A stretch of 64,000 nt of DNA from Diplolepis rosae (taxonomy: Eukaryota; Arthropoda; Insecta; Hymenoptera; Diplolepididae), in the NCBI GenBank assembly GCA_030998225.1, contig JAPYXD010000699.1, positions 124,001-188,000 of the forward strand. Direction: 5' to 3'. The notes beneath the pieces were generated by a model, which was not told the origin of the DNA, did not search any database, and saw only the letters and a program-made list of their open reading frames with translations. The translations under genes and the position numbers were made by a program. Numbering within the stretch: the first letter of the stretch is position 1; each line of letters starts with the position of its first letter. Below are positions 38,161-52,300 of the stretch, one piece after another.

Positions 38161-38478
38161 TTAAACAAAAAGTTTTATTGTTCGCTTTCATCCTTTTATG
38201 CTATATTGAATCGTGTATTATCGAAGATGTCAAATACCAGAATAACAGTTTTTAGCGTCACGAGAAATAAAAATGTTCAAATACTACGCAACGTTTTAGT
38301 AATGTTTAGTTTCGAACCTTGAAACGTGCATGCTTAATAAACTGAAAAATCGTATTTACACTTTCGTAGGTTAAGCACGAAGTTATATTGTTCGGTTTCA
38401 TCCTTTCATGCTATATTGAATCGTGTATTATCGATGTTGCCAAATATGAGAATAACAGTTTTTAGCTTCACGAGAAGT
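38161..38478. repeat. Satellite array, copy of the gcgtcacgagaaataaaaat marker region
   Basis: The marker unit near 38255 followed by a B unit ending gatgttgccaaatatgag reproduces the 12181-12405 segment of the 3303-bp repeat, here about 11 kb beyond its previous occurrence at 27257. It joins the 2006-bp family on the left to the 1230-bp family on the right. Confidence 0.8.
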
Positions 38479-40939
38479 GAACTAGTGTCGAACCTAAAAA
38501 AGTGAATTATGTCAAAAACCTAAAAATCGTATCCTCATTTTCGCATGTTAAACAAAAAGTTTTATTCTTCGCTTTCATCCTTCTATGCTATATTGAATCG
38601 TGTATTATCAAAAATATCAAATATGCGAATAATTGTTTTTAGCATCACGAAAAGTAAAAATGTCCACATACTACGAAATGTTTGAGTAATGTTTAGTTTC
38701 GAACCTTGAAACGTGCAAGCTTAATAAACTTAAAAATCGTAATTACACTTTCGTAGGATAAGTAAGAAGTTATATTGTTCGGTTTCATCTTTTCATGCTA
38801 TATTGAATCGTGTATTATCGAAGATTTCAGATACCAGAATAACAGTTTTTAGCTTCACGAGAAGTGAAAATATTCACATTTTATGCAATGTTTGCATATT
38901 GTCTAGTGTCGAACCTAAAAAGGTGAATTTTGTCAAAATCCTAAAAATCGTATCCGCATTTTCGTATGTTAAACAAAAAGTTTTATTGTTCGCTTCCATC
39001 ATTTTATGCTATATTGAATCGTGTATTATCGAAGATGTCAAATACCAGAATAACAGTTTTTAGCTTCATGAGAAGTGAAATTATTCTCATTTTATGCAAT
39101 GTTTGCATATTGTCTAGTGTCGAACCTAAAAAAGTGAGTTATGTGAAAAACCTAAAAATCGGATCCTCATTTTCGCATGTTAAACAAAAAGTTTTATTGT
39201 TCGCTTTCATCCTTTTATGCTATATTGAATCGTGTATTATCAAAAATATCAAGTATGCGAATAACTGTTTTTAGCATCACGAGAAGTAAAAATGTTCACA
39301 TACTACGCAATGTTTGAGTAATGTTTAGTTTCGAACCTTGAAACCTGCATGCTTAATAAACTGAAAAATCGTATTTACACTTTCGTATGTTAAAGAAAAA
39401 GTTTTATTGTTCGGTTTCATCCTTTTATGCTATATTGAATCGTGTATTATCGAAGATGTCAAATACCAGAATAACAGTTTTTAGCTTCACGAGAAGTGAA
39501 AATATTCACATTTTATGCAATGTTTGCATATTGTCTAGTGTCGAACCTAAAAAGGTGAATTTTGTCAAAATCCTAAAAATCGTATCCGCATTTTCGTATG
39601 TTAAACAAAAAGCTTTATTGTTCGGTTTCATCCTTTTTTGCTATATTGAATCGTGTATTCTCGAAGATGTCGAATACCAGAATAACAGTTTTTAGCTTCA
39701 CGAGAAGTGAACTAGTGTCGAACCTAAAAAAGTGAATTATGTCAAAAACCTAAAAATCGTATCCTCATTTTCGCATGTTAAACAAAAAGTTTTATTCTTC
39801 GCTTTCATCCTTCTATGCTATATTGAATCGTGTATTATCAAAAATATCAAATATGCGAATAATTGTTTTTAGCATCACGAAAAGTAAAAATGTCCACATA
39901 CTACGCAATGTTTGAGTAATGTTTAGTTTCGAACCTTGAAACGTGCAAGCTTAATAAACTTAAAAATCGTAATTACACTTTCGTAGGATAAGTACGAAGT
40001 TATATTGTTCGGTTTCATCTTTTCATGCTATATTGAATCGTGTATTATCGAAGATTTCAGATACCAGAATAACAGTTTTTAGCTTCACGAGAAGTGAAAA
40101 TATTCACATATTATGCAATGTTTGCATATTGTCTAGTGTCGAACCTAACAAAGTGAATTTGGTCAAAAACCTAAAAATCGTATGCGCATTTTCGTGTGTT
40201 AAACAAAAAGTTTTATTGTTCGCTTCCATCCTTTTATGCTATATTGAATCGTGTATTATCGAAGATGTCAAATACCCGAATAACAGTTTTCAGCTTCATG
40301 AGAAGTGAAATTATTATCATATTATGCAATGTTTGCATATTGTCTAGTGTCGAACCTAAAAAAGTGAGTTATGTGAAAAACCTAAAAATCGGATCCTCAT
40401 TTTCGCATGTTAAACAAAAAGTTTTATTGTTCGCTTTCATCCTTTTATGCTATATTGAATCGTGTATTATCAAAAATATCAAGTATGCGAATAACTGTTT
40501 TTAGCATCACGAGAAGTAAAAATGTTCACATACTACGCAATGTTTGAGTAATGTTTAGTTTCGAACCTTGAAACCTGCATGCTTAATAAACTGAAAAATC
40601 GTATTTACACTTTCGTATGTTAAAGAAAAAGTTTTATTGTTCGGTTTCATCCTTTTATGCTATATTGAATCGTGTATTATCGAAGATGTCAAATACCAGA
40701 ATAACAGTATTTAGCTTCACGAGAAGTGTAAATATTCACATATTATGCAATGTTTGCATATTGTCTAGTGTCGAACCTAACAAAGTGAATTTGGTCAAAA
40801 ACCTAAAAATCGTATCCGCATTTTCGTATGTTAAACAAAAAGTTTTATTGTTCGGTTTCATCATTTTATGCTTTATTGAATCGTGTATTATCGAAGATGT
40901 CAAATACAAGAATAACAGTTTTTAGCTTCACGAGAAGTG
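38479..40939. repeat. 1230-bp higher-order repeat, two copies
   Basis: Deletion joints at 38479, 39709 and 40939 are exactly 1230 bp apart, equal to six units with one carrying the 34-bp deletion. The second copy replaces some units with variants (caaagtgaatttggtc near 40148 and 40787), so the two copies have been partly homogenised with other parts of the array. No gene is evident. Confidence 0.87.
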
Positions 40940-43204
40940 AACTAGTGTCGAACCTAAAAAAGTGAATTATGTCAAAAACCTAAAAATCGTATCCGCATTT
41001 TCGTATGTTAAACAAAAAGTTTTATTGTTCGCTTTCATCTATTCATGCTATATTGAATCGTGTATTATCGAAGATGTCAAATACCAGAATAACAGTTTTT
41101 AGCGTCACGAGAAGTAAAAATGTTCAAATACTACGCAACGTTTTAGTAATGTTTAGCTTCGAACCTTGAAACGTGCATGCTTAATAAACTGAAAAATCGT
41201 ATTTACATATTCGTAGGTTAAGCACGAAGTAATATAATTCGGATTCATCTTTTCATGCTATATTGAATTGTGTATTATCGAAGTTGCCAAATATGAGAAT
41301 AACTGTTTTTAGCATCACGAGAAGTAAAAATGATCACATACTATGCAATGTTTGAGTAATGTTTAGTTTCAAACCTTGAAACGTGCATCCTTAATAAACT
41401 GAAAAATCGTATTTACACTTTCGTAGGTTAAGTACGAAATTATATTGTTCGGTTTCATCTTCTCATGCTATATTGAATCGTGTATTATCGAAGATGTCAT
41501 ATACAAGAATAACGGTTTTTAGCTTCACGAGAAGTGAAAATATTCACCTATTATGCAATGCTTGCATATTGTCTAGTGTCGAACCTAAAAAAGTGAATTA
41601 TGTCAAAAACCTAAAAATCGTATCCGCATATTCGTATGTAAAACAAAAAGTTTTATTGTTCGCTTTCATCCTTCTATGCTATATTGAATCGTGTATTATC
41701 AGAAATATCAAATATGCGAATAACTGTTTTTAGCATCACGAGAAGTAAAAATGTTCACATACTACGCAATGTTTGAGTAATGTTTAGTTTTGAACCTTGA
41801 AACGTGCATGCTTAATAAACTGAAAAATCGTATTTACACTTTCGTAGGTTAAGTACGAAGTTATATTGTTCGGTTTAATCTTTTCATGCTATATTGAATC
41901 GTGTATTATCGAATTTGCCAAATTTGAGAATAACAGGCTTTAGCATCACGAGAAGTAAAAATGTTCACATACTACGCAATGTTTGAGTAATGTTTAGTTT
42001 CGATCCTTGAAACGTGCATGCTTAATAGACTGAAAAATCGTATTTACACTTTCGTAGGTTAAGTACGAAGTTATATTGTTCGGTTTCATCTTTTCATGCT
42101 ATATTGAATCGTGTATTATCGAAGATGTCAAATACCAGAATAACAGTTTTTATCTTCACGAGATGTGAAAATATTCACATATTTTGCTATGTTAGCATAT
42201 TGTCTAGTGTCGAACCTAACAAAGTGAATTTGGTCAAAAACCTAAAAATCGTATCCGCATTTTCGCATGTTAAAAAAAAGTTTTATTGTTCGCTTTCATC
42301 CTTTTATGCTATATTGAATCGTGAATTATTGAAGATGTCAAATACCAGAATAACAGTTTTTAGCCTCACGAGAAGTAAAAATGTTCAAATACTACGCAAC
42401 GTTTTAGTAATGTTTAGTTACGAACCTTGAAACGTGCATGCTTAATAAACTGAAAAATCGTATTTACACTTTCGTAGGATAAGCACGAATTTATATTGTT
42501 CGGTTTCATCTTCTCATGCTATATTGAATCGTGTATTATCGAAGATGTCAAATACCAGAATAACAGTTTTTAGCTTCACGAGAAGTGAAAATGTTTACAT
42601 ATTATGCAATATTTGCATATTGTCTAGTGTCGAACCTAAAAAAGTGAGTTATGTCAAAAACCTAAAAATCGTATCCGCATTTTCGCATGTTAAACAAAAA
42701 GTTTTATTGTTCGCTTTCATCCTTTTATGCTATATTGAATCGTGTATTATCGAAGATGTCATATACCAGAATAACAGTTTTTAGCTTCACGAGATGTGAA
42801 AATATTCACATATTTTGCTATGTTAGCATATTGTCTAGTGTCGAACCTAAAAAAGTGAATTTTGTCAAAAACCTATAAATCGTATCCGCATTTTCGTATG
42901 TTCAACAAAAAATTTATTGTTTGCTGTAATCGTTTTTTTCTATATTGAATCGTGTATTATCTAAGTTATGCTTAATAAACTTAAAAATAGTATTTACACT
43001 TTCGTAGGTCAAGTACGAAGTTATATTGTTATGTTTCATATTTTCATGCTATATTGAATAGTGTATTATCGATGTTGCCAAATATAAGAATAACAGGCTT
43101 TAGCATCACGAGAAGTAAAAATGTTCACATACTACGCAATGTTTGAGTAATGTTTAGTTTCGAACCTTGAAACGTGCATGCTTAATAAACTGAAAAATCG
43201 TAAG
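40940..43204. repeat. Satellite array, more diverged units
   Basis: Units here carry more private changes than the higher-order blocks (for example aatataattcggattcatc near 41229, attgaattgtg near 41270, tgaattattgaag near 42322). B units are more frequent. A half-length B unit lies near 42956. No internal higher-order period was recognised by eye. No gene is evident. Confidence 0.8.
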
Positions 43205-44519
43205 TACACTTTCGTAGGTTAAGCACGAAGTTATATTGTTCGGTTTCATCCTTTCATGCTATATTGAATCGTGTATTATCGAAGATGTCAAATACCAGAA
43301 TAACAGTTTTTAGCTTCACGAGAAGTGAAAATGTTTACATATTATGCAATGTTTGCATGTTGTCTAGTGTCGAACCTAAAAGAGGGAATTTTGTCAAAAC
43401 CCTAAAAATCGCATTCGCATTTTCGTATGTTCAACAAAAAGTTTTATTGTTTGCTGTCGTCGTTTTGTTCTATACAGAATCGTGTATTATCTAAGTTATG
43501 CTTAATAAACTGAAAAATCGTATTTACACTTTCGAAGGTTAAGTACGAAGTTATATTGTTCGGTTTCATCTTATCATGCTATATTGAATCGTGTATTATC
43601 GAAGTTGCCAAATATGAGAATAACAGTTTTTAGCATCACGAGAAGTACAAATGTTCACATACTACGCAATGTTCGAGTAATGTTTAGTTTCGAACCTTGA
43701 AACGTGCATGCTTAATAAACCTAAAAATCGTATCCGCATTGTCGCATGTTAAAAAAAAGTTTAATTGTTCGCTTTCATCCTTTTATGCTATATTGAATCG
43801 TGTATTATCGAAGATGTCATATACCAGAATAACAGTTTTTAGCTTCACGAGATGTGAAAATATTCACATATTTTGTTATGTTAGCATATTGTCTAGTGTC
43901 GAACCTAACAAAGTGAATTTGGTCAAAAACCTAAAAATCGTATCCGCATTTTCGTATGTTAAACAAAAAGTTTTATTGTTCGCTTCCATCCTTTTATGCT
44001 ATATTGAATCGTGTATTATCGAAGATGTCAAATACCAGAATAACAGTTTTTAGCTTCACGAGAAGTGAAAATGTTCACATATTATGCAATGTTTGCATAT
44101 TGTCTAGTGTCGAACCTAAAAAAGTGAATTATGTCAAAATCCTAAAAATCGTATCCGCATGTTCGTATGTTAAACAAAAAGTTTTATTGTTCGCTTCCAT
44201 CCTTTTATGCTATATTGAATCGTGTATTATCGAAGATATCAAATACCAGAATAACAGTTTTTAGCTTCACGAGAAGTGAAAATGTTTACATATTATGCAA
44301 TGTTTGCATGTTGTCTAGTGTCGAACCTAAAAGAGTGAATTTTGTCAAAAACCTAAAAATCGCATTCGCATTTTCGTATGTTCAACAAAAAGTTTTATTG
44401 TTTGCTGTCGTCGTTTTGTTCTATACAGAATCGTGTATTATCTAAGTTATGATTAATAAACTGAAAAATCGTGTTTACACTTTCGAAGGTTAAGTACGAA
44501 GTTATATTGTTCGGTTTCT
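43205..44519. repeat. Duplicated satellite segment, copy 1 (pair of 46582-47896)
   Basis: About 1.3 kb matches 46582-47896 at a constant shift of 3377 bp. Shared rare changes include aaagagggaattttg near 43379, tgttcgagtaatg near 43670, gtaattgttcgc preceded by a shortened A-tract near 43750, and aatcgtgtttacac near 44467. It holds two half-length B units (near 43486 and 44436). The gap of 3377 bp fits fifteen full and two half units. Confidence 0.85.
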
Positions 44520-46581
44520 TCTTATCATGCTATATTGAATCGTGTATTATCGAAGATGTCAAATACCAGAATAACAGTTTTTAGCATCACGAGAAGTAAA
44601 AATGTTCACATACTACGCAATGTTTGAGTAATGTTTAGTTTTGAACCTTGAAACGTGCATGTTTAATAAACTGAAAAATAGTATTTACACTTTCGTAGGT
44701 TAAGTACGAAGTTATATTGTTCGTTTTCATCCTTTCATGCTATATTGAATCGTGTATTATCGAAGATTTCAAATACCAGAATAACAGTTTTTAGCTTCAC
44801 GAGAAGTGAAAATGTTCACATATTATGCAATGTTTGCATATTGTCTAGTGTCGAACCTAAAAAAGTGAATTATGGCAAAATCCTAAAAATCGTATCCGCA
44901 TGTTCGTATGTTAAACAAAAAGTTTTATTGTTCGGTTTCATCCTTTTATGCTATATTGAATCGTGTATTATCGAAGATGTCAAATACCAGAATAACAGTT
45001 TTTAGCTTCACGAGAAGTGAAAATGTTCACATTTTATGAAATGTTAGCATATTGTCTAGTGTCGAACCTACAAAAGTGAATTATGTCAAAAACCTAAAAA
45101 TCGTATCCTCATTTTCGCATGTTAAACAAAAAGTTTTATTGTTCCCTTTCATGCTTTTATGCTATATTGAATCGTGTATTATCAAAAATATCAAGTATGC
45201 GAATAAGTGTTTCTAGCATCACGAGAAGTAAAAATGTTCACATACTACGCAATGTTTGAGTAATGTTTAGTTACGAACCTTGAAACGTGCATGCTTAATA
45301 AACTGAAAAATCGTATTTACACTTTCGTAGGTTAAGCACGAAGTTATATTGTTCGTTTTCATCCTTTCATGCTATATTGAATCGTGTATTATCGAAGATT
45401 TCAAATACCAGAATAATAGTTTTTAGCTTAACGAGAAGTGAAAATATTCACATATTATGCAATGTTTGCATATTGTCTAGTGTCGAACCTAAAAAAGTGA
45501 ATTTTGTCAAAAACCTAAAAATCGTATCCGCATTTTCGTATGATAAACAAACGGGTGTGTTGTTCGCTTTCATCTATTCATGGTATATTGGATCGTGTAT
45601 TATCGAAGATTTCAAATACCAGAATAACAGTTTTTAGCTTCAAGAGAATTGAAAATGTTCACATATTGTGCAATGTTTTCATATTGTCTAGTGTCGAACC
45701 TAAAAAAGTGAATTATGTCAAAAACCTAAAAATCGTATCCTCATTTTCGCATGTTAAACAAAAAGTTTTATTGTTCGCTTTCATGCTTTTATGCTATATT
45801 GAATCGTGTATTATCAAAAATATCAAGCATGCGAATAACTGTTTTTAGCATCACGAGAAGTAAAAATGTCCACATACTACGCAATGTTTGAGTAATGTTT
45901 AGTTTCGAACCTTGAAACGTGCATCCTTAATAAACTGAAAAATCGTATTTACACTTTCGTAGGTTAAGCACGAAGTTATATTGTTCGTTTTCATCCTTTC
46001 ATGCTATATTGAATCGTGTATTATCGAAGATTTCAAATACCAGAATAACAGTTTTTAGCTTCACGAGAAGTGAAAATGTTCACATATTATGCAATGTTTG
46101 CATATTGTCTAGTGTCGAACCTAAAAAAGTGAATTATGTCAAAATCCTAAAAATCGTATCCGCATGTTCGTATGTTAAACAAAAAGTTTTATTGTTCGGT
46201 TTCATCCTTTTATGCTATATTGAATCGTGTATTATCGAAGATGTCAAATACCAGAATAACAGTTTTTAGCTTCACGAGAAGTGAAAATGTTCACATATTA
46301 TGCAATGTTTGCATGTTGTCTAGTGTCGAACCTAACAAAGTGAATTTGGTCAAAAACCTAAAAATCGTATCCGCATTTTCGTATGTTAAACAAAAAGTTT
46401 TATTGTTCGCTTCCATCCTTTTATGCTATATTGAATCGTGTATTATCGAAGATGTCAAATACCAGAATAATAGTTTTTAGCTTCATGAGAAGTAAAAATG
46501 TTCACATACTACGCAATGTTTGAGTAATGTTTAGTTTCGAACCTTGAAACCTGCATGCTTAATAAACTGAAAAATCGTATT
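44520..46581. repeat. Satellite array between the two 3377-bp-spaced copies
   Basis: A and B units. About 45130-46140 resembles 49342-50352 at a shift of 4212 bp. One unit at about 45540-45600 is unusual: after gataaacaa the normal aaagttttattg is replaced by acgggtgtgttg, and the unit continues tctattcatggtatattgg. No gene is evident. Confidence 0.8.
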
Positions 46582-47896
46582 TACACTTTCGTAGGTTAAG
46601 CACGAAGTTATATTGTTCGGTTTCATCCTTTCATGCTATATTGAATCGTGTATTATCGAAGATGTCAAATACCAGAATAACAGTTTTTAGCTTCACGAGA
46701 AGTGAAAATGTTTACATATTATGCAATGTTTGCATGTTGTCTAGTGTCGAACCTAAAAGAGGGAATTTTGTCAAAACCCTAAAAATCGCATTCGCATTTT
46801 CGTATGTTCAACAAAAAGTTTTATTGTTTGCTGTCGTCGTTTTGTTCTATACAGAATCGTGTATTATCTAAGTTATGATTAATAAACTGAAAAATCGTAT
46901 TTACACTTTCGAAGGTTAAGTACGAAGTTATATTGTTCGGTTTCATCTTATCATGCTATATTGAATCGTGTATTATCGAAGTTGCCAAATATGAGAATAA
47001 CAGTTTTTAGCATCACGAGAAGTACAAATGTTCACATACTACGCAATGTTCGAGTAATGTTTAGTTTCGAACCTTGAAACGTGCATGCTTAATAAACCTA
47101 AAAATCGTATCCGCATTGTCGCATGTTAAAAAAAAGTTTAATTGTTCGCTTTCATCCTTTTATGCTATATTGAATCGTGTATTATCGAAGATGTCATATA
47201 CCAGAATAACAGTTTTTAGCTTCACGAGATGTGAAAATATTCACATATTTTGTTATGTTAGCATATTGTCTAGTGTCGAACCTAACAAAGTGAATTTGGT
47301 CAAAAACCTAAAAATCGTATCCGCATTTTCGTATGTTAAACAAAAAGTTTTATTGTTCGCTTCCATCCTTTTATGCTATATTGAATCGTGTATTATCGAA
47401 GATGTCAAATACCAGAATAACAGTTTTTAGCTTCACGAGAAGTGAAAATGTTCACATATTATGCAATGTTTGCATATTGTCTAGTGTCGAACCTAAAAAA
47501 GTGAATTATGTCAAAATCCTAAAAATCGTATCCGCATGTTCGTATGTTAAACAAAAAGTTTTATTGTTCGCTTCCATCCTTTTATGCTATATTGAATCGT
47601 GTATTATCGAAGATATCAAATACCAGAATAACAGTTTTTAGCTTCACGAGAAGTGAAAATGTTTACATATTATGCAATGTTTGCATGTTGTCTAGTGTCG
47701 AACCTAAAAGAGTGAATTTTGTCAAAAACCTAAAAATCGCATTCGCATTTTCGTATGTTCAACAAAAAGTTTTATTGTTTGCTGTCGTCGTTTTGTTCTA
47801 TACAGAGTCGTGTATTATCTAAGTTATGATTAATAAACTGAAAAATCGTGTTTACACTTTCGAAGGTTAAGTACGAAGTTATATTGTTCGGTTTCT
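46582..47896. repeat. Duplicated satellite segment, copy 2 (pair of 43205-44519)
   Basis: See the pair at 43205-44519. The copies separate at about 47897 (tttctccttttcatgc here, tttcttcttatcatgc there). A third partial copy of the last part lies near 56160-56560. It shares cagagtcgtg with this copy and ttcttcttatcatgc with copy 1. Confidence 0.85.
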
Positions 47897-49339
47897 CCTT
47901 TTCATGCTATATTGACTTGTGTATTATCGAAGTTGCCAAATACCAGAATAACAGTTTTTAGCTTCACGAGAAGTGGAAAAATTCACATAGTATGCAATGT
48001 TTGCAGATAGTATAGTGTCGAACCTAAAAAAAGTGAATTATGGCAAAATCCTAAAAATCGTATCCGCATGTTCGTATGTTAAACAAAAAGTTTTATTGTT
48101 CGGTTTCATCCTTTTATGCTATATTGAATCGTGTATTATCGAAGATGTCAAATACCAGAATAACAGTTTTTAGCTTCACGAGAAGTGAAAATGTTCACAT
48201 TTTATGCAATGTTAGCATATTGTCTAGTGTCGAACCTAAAAAAGTGAATTATGTCAAAAACCTAAAAATCGTATCCTCATTTTCGCATGTTAAACAAAAA
48301 GTTTTATTGTTCGCTTTCATGCTTTTATGCTATATTGAATCGTGTATTATCAAAAATATCAATTATGCGAATAACTGTTTTTAGCATCACGAGAAATAAA
48401 AATGTCCACATACTACGCAATGTTTGAGTAATGTTTAGTTTCGAACCTTGAAACGTGAATGCTTAATAAACTGAAAAATCGTATTTACACTTTCGTAGGT
48501 TAAGCACGAAGTTATATTGTTCGTTTTCATCCTTTCATGCTATATTGAATCGTGTATTATCGAAGATTTCAAATACCAGAATAACAGTTTTTAGCTTCAC
48601 GAGAAGTGAAAATGTTCACATATTATGCAATGTTTGCATATTGTCTAGTGTCGAACCTAAAAAAGTGAATTATGGCAAAATCCTAAAAATCGTATCCGCA
48701 TGTTCGTATGTTAAACAAAAAGTTTTATTGTTCGGTTTCATCCTTTTATGCTATATTGAATCGTGTATTATCGAAGATGTCAAATACCAGAATAACAGTT
48801 TTTAGCTTCACGAGAAGTGAAAATGTTCACATTTTATGCAATGTTAGCATATTGTCTAGTGTCGAACCTAAAAAAGTGAATTATGTCAAAAACCTAAAAA
48901 TCGTATCCTCATTTTCGCATGTTAAACAAAAAGTTTTATTGTTCGCTTTCATGCTTTTATGCTATATTGAATCGTGTATTATCAAAAATATCAATTATGC
49001 GAATAACTGTTTTTAGCATCACGAGAAATAAAAATGTCCACATACTACGCAATGTTTGAGTAATGTTTAGTTTCAAACCTTGAAACGTGAATGCTTAATA
49101 AACTGAAAAATCGTATTTACACTTTCGTAGGTTAAGCACGAAGTTATATTGTTCGGTTTCTTCTTTTCATGCTATATTGAATTGTGTATTATCGAAGATG
49201 TCAAATACCAGAATAACAGTTTTTTGCTTCAGGAGAAGTGAAAATATTCACATATTATTCATATTATCTAGTGTCGAACCTACAAAAGTGAATTATGTCA
49301 AAAACCTAAAAATCGTATCCGCATTTTCGTATGTTAAAC
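47897..49339. repeat. Satellite array with a 632-bp (three-unit) tandem duplication
   Basis: The units at 48076-48384 and 48708-49016 repeat at 632 bp (211+211+210), including the atcaattatgcgaat variant near 48359 and 48991. A shortened unit near 49245-49270 (cacatattattcatattatctagtg) has lost about 9 bp and is repeated near 57900-57925. No gene is evident. Confidence 0.82.
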
Positions 49340-52300
49340 AAAAAGTTTTATTGTTCGCTTTCATGCTTTTATGCTATATTGAATCGTGTATTATCAAAAA
49401 TATCAAGTATGCGAATAAGTGTTTCTAGCATCACGAGAAGTAAAAATGTTCACATACTACGCAATGTTTGAGTAATGTTTAGTTACGAACCTTGAAACGT
49501 GCATGCTTAATAAACTGAAAAATCGTATTTACACTTTCGTAGGTTAAGCACGAAGTTATATTGTTCGTTTTCATCCTTTCATGCTATATTGAATCGTGTA
49601 TTATCGAAGATTTCAAATACCAGAATAATAGTTTTTAGCTTAACGAGAAGTGAAAATATTCACATATTATGCAATGTTTGCATATTGTCTAGTGTCGAAC
49701 CTAAAAAAGTGAATTTTGTCAAAAACCTAAAAATCGTATCCGCATTTTCGTATGTTAAACAAAAAGTTGTATTGTTCGCTTTCATCCTTTCATGCTATAT
49801 TGAATCGTGTATTATCGAAGATTTCAAATACCAGAATAACAGTTTTTAGCTTCAAGAGAATTGAAAATGTTCACATATTGTGCAATGTTTTCATATTGTC
49901 TAGTGTCGAACCTAAAAAAGTGAATTATGTCAAAAACCTAAAAATCGTATCCTCATTTTCGCATGTTAAACAAAAAGTTTTATTGTTCGCTTTCATGCTT
50001 TTATGCTATATTGAATCGTGTATTATCAAAAATATCAAGCATGCGAATAACTGTTTTTAGCATCACGAGAAGTAAAAATGTCCACATACTACGCAATGTT
50101 TGAGTAATGTTTAGTTTCAAACCTTGAAACGTGCATGCTTAATAAACTGAAAAATCGTATTTACACTTTCGTAGGTTAAGCACGAAGTTATATTGTTCGT
50201 TTTCATCCTTTCATGCTATATTGAATCGTGTATTATCGAAGATTTCAAATACCAGAATAACAGTTTTTAGCTTCACGAGAAGTGAAAATGTTCACATATT
50301 ATGCAATGTTTGCATATTGTCTAGTGTCGAACCTAAAAAAGTGAATTATGTCAAAAACCTAAAAATCGTATCCTCATTTTCGCATGTTAAACAAAAAGTT
50401 TTATTGTTCCCTTTCATGCTTTTATGCTATATTGAATCGTGTATTATCAAAAATATCAAGTATGCGAATAACTGTTTCTAGCATCACGAGAAATAAAAAT
50501 GTTCACATACTACGAAATGTTTGAGTAATGTTTAGTTTCTAACCTTGAAACGTGCATGCTTAATAAACTGAAAAATCGTATTTACACTTTCGTAGGTTAA
50601 GCACGAAGTTATATTGTTCGTTTTCATCCTTTCATGCTATATTGAATCGTGTATTATCGAAGATTTCAAATACCAGAATAACAGTTTTTAGCTTCACGAG
50701 AAGTGAAAATGTTCACATATTATGCAATGTTTGCATATTGTCTAGTGTCGAACCTAAAAAAAGTGAATTATGTCAAAATCCTAAAAATCGTATCCGCATG
50801 TTCGTATGTTAAACAAAAAGTTTTATTGTTCGGTTTCATCCTTTTATGCTATATTGAATCGTGTATTATCGAAGATGTCAAATACCAGAATAACAGTTTT
50901 TAGCTTCACGAGAAGTGAAAATGTTCACATATTATGCAATGTTAGCATATTGTCTAGTGTCGAACCTAAAAAAGTGAATTATGTCAAAAACCTAAAAATC
51001 GTATCCTCATTTTCGCATGTTAAACAAAAAGTTTTATTGTTCGCTTTCATGCTTTTATGCTATATTGAATCGTGTATTATCAAAAATATCAAGTATGCGA
51101 ATAACTGTTTTTAGCATCACGAGAAGTACAAATGTCCACATACTACGCAATGTTTGAGTAATGTTTAGTTTCGAACCTTGAAACGTGCATGCTTAATAAA
51201 CTGAAAAATCGTTTTTGCACTTTCGTAGGTTAAGCAAGAAGTTATATTGTTCGTTTTCATCCTTTCATGCTATATTGAATCGTGTATTATCGAAAATGAC
51301 AAATATGAGAATAACAGTTTTTAACTTCACGAGAAATGAAAATATACACATTTTATGCAATGTTTGCATATTGTCTAGTGTCGAACCTAAAAAAGTGAAT
51401 TATGTCAAAAACCTAAAAATCGCATTCGCATTTTCGCATGTTAAACAAAATGTTTTATTGTTCGCTATCATCCTTCTATGCTATATTGAATCGTGTATTA
51501 TCAAAAATATCAAATATGCGAATAACTGTTTTTCGCATCACGAGAAGTAAAAATGTTCACATACTACGCAGTGTTTGAGTAATGTTTAGTTTTGAACCTT
51601 GAAACGTGAATGCTTAATAAACTGAAAAATCGTATTTACACTTTCGTAGGTTAAGCACGAAGTTATATTGTTCCGTTTTATATCTTCAAGCTATATTGAA
51701 TCGTGTATTATCGACGATGTCAAATACCAGAATAACAGTTTTTAGCTTCACGAGAAGTGAAAATGTTCACATATTATGCAATGTTTGCATATTGTCTAGT
51801 GTCGAACCTACAAAAGTGAATTATGTCAAAAACCTAAAAATCGTATCCTCATTTTCGCATGTTAAACAAAAAGTTTTATTGTTCCCTTTCATGCTTTTAT
51901 GCTATATTGAATCGTGTATTATCAAAAATATCAAGTATGCGAATAAGTGTTTCTAGCATCACGAGAAGTAAAAATGTTCACATACTACGCAATGTTTGAG
52001 TAATGTTTAGTTACGAACCTTGAAACGTGCATGCTTAATAAACTGAAAAATCGTATTTACACTTTCGTAGGTTAAGCACGAAGTTATATTGTTCGTTTTC
52101 ATCCTTTCATGCTATATTGAATCGTGTATTATCGAAGATTTCAAATACCAGAATAATAGTTTTTAGCTTAACGAGAAGTGAAAATATTCACATATTATGC
52201 AATGTTTGCATATTGTCTAGTGTCGAACCTAAAAAAGTGAATTTTGTCAAAAACCTAAAAATCGTATCCGCATTTTCGTATGTTAAACAAAAAGTTGTAT

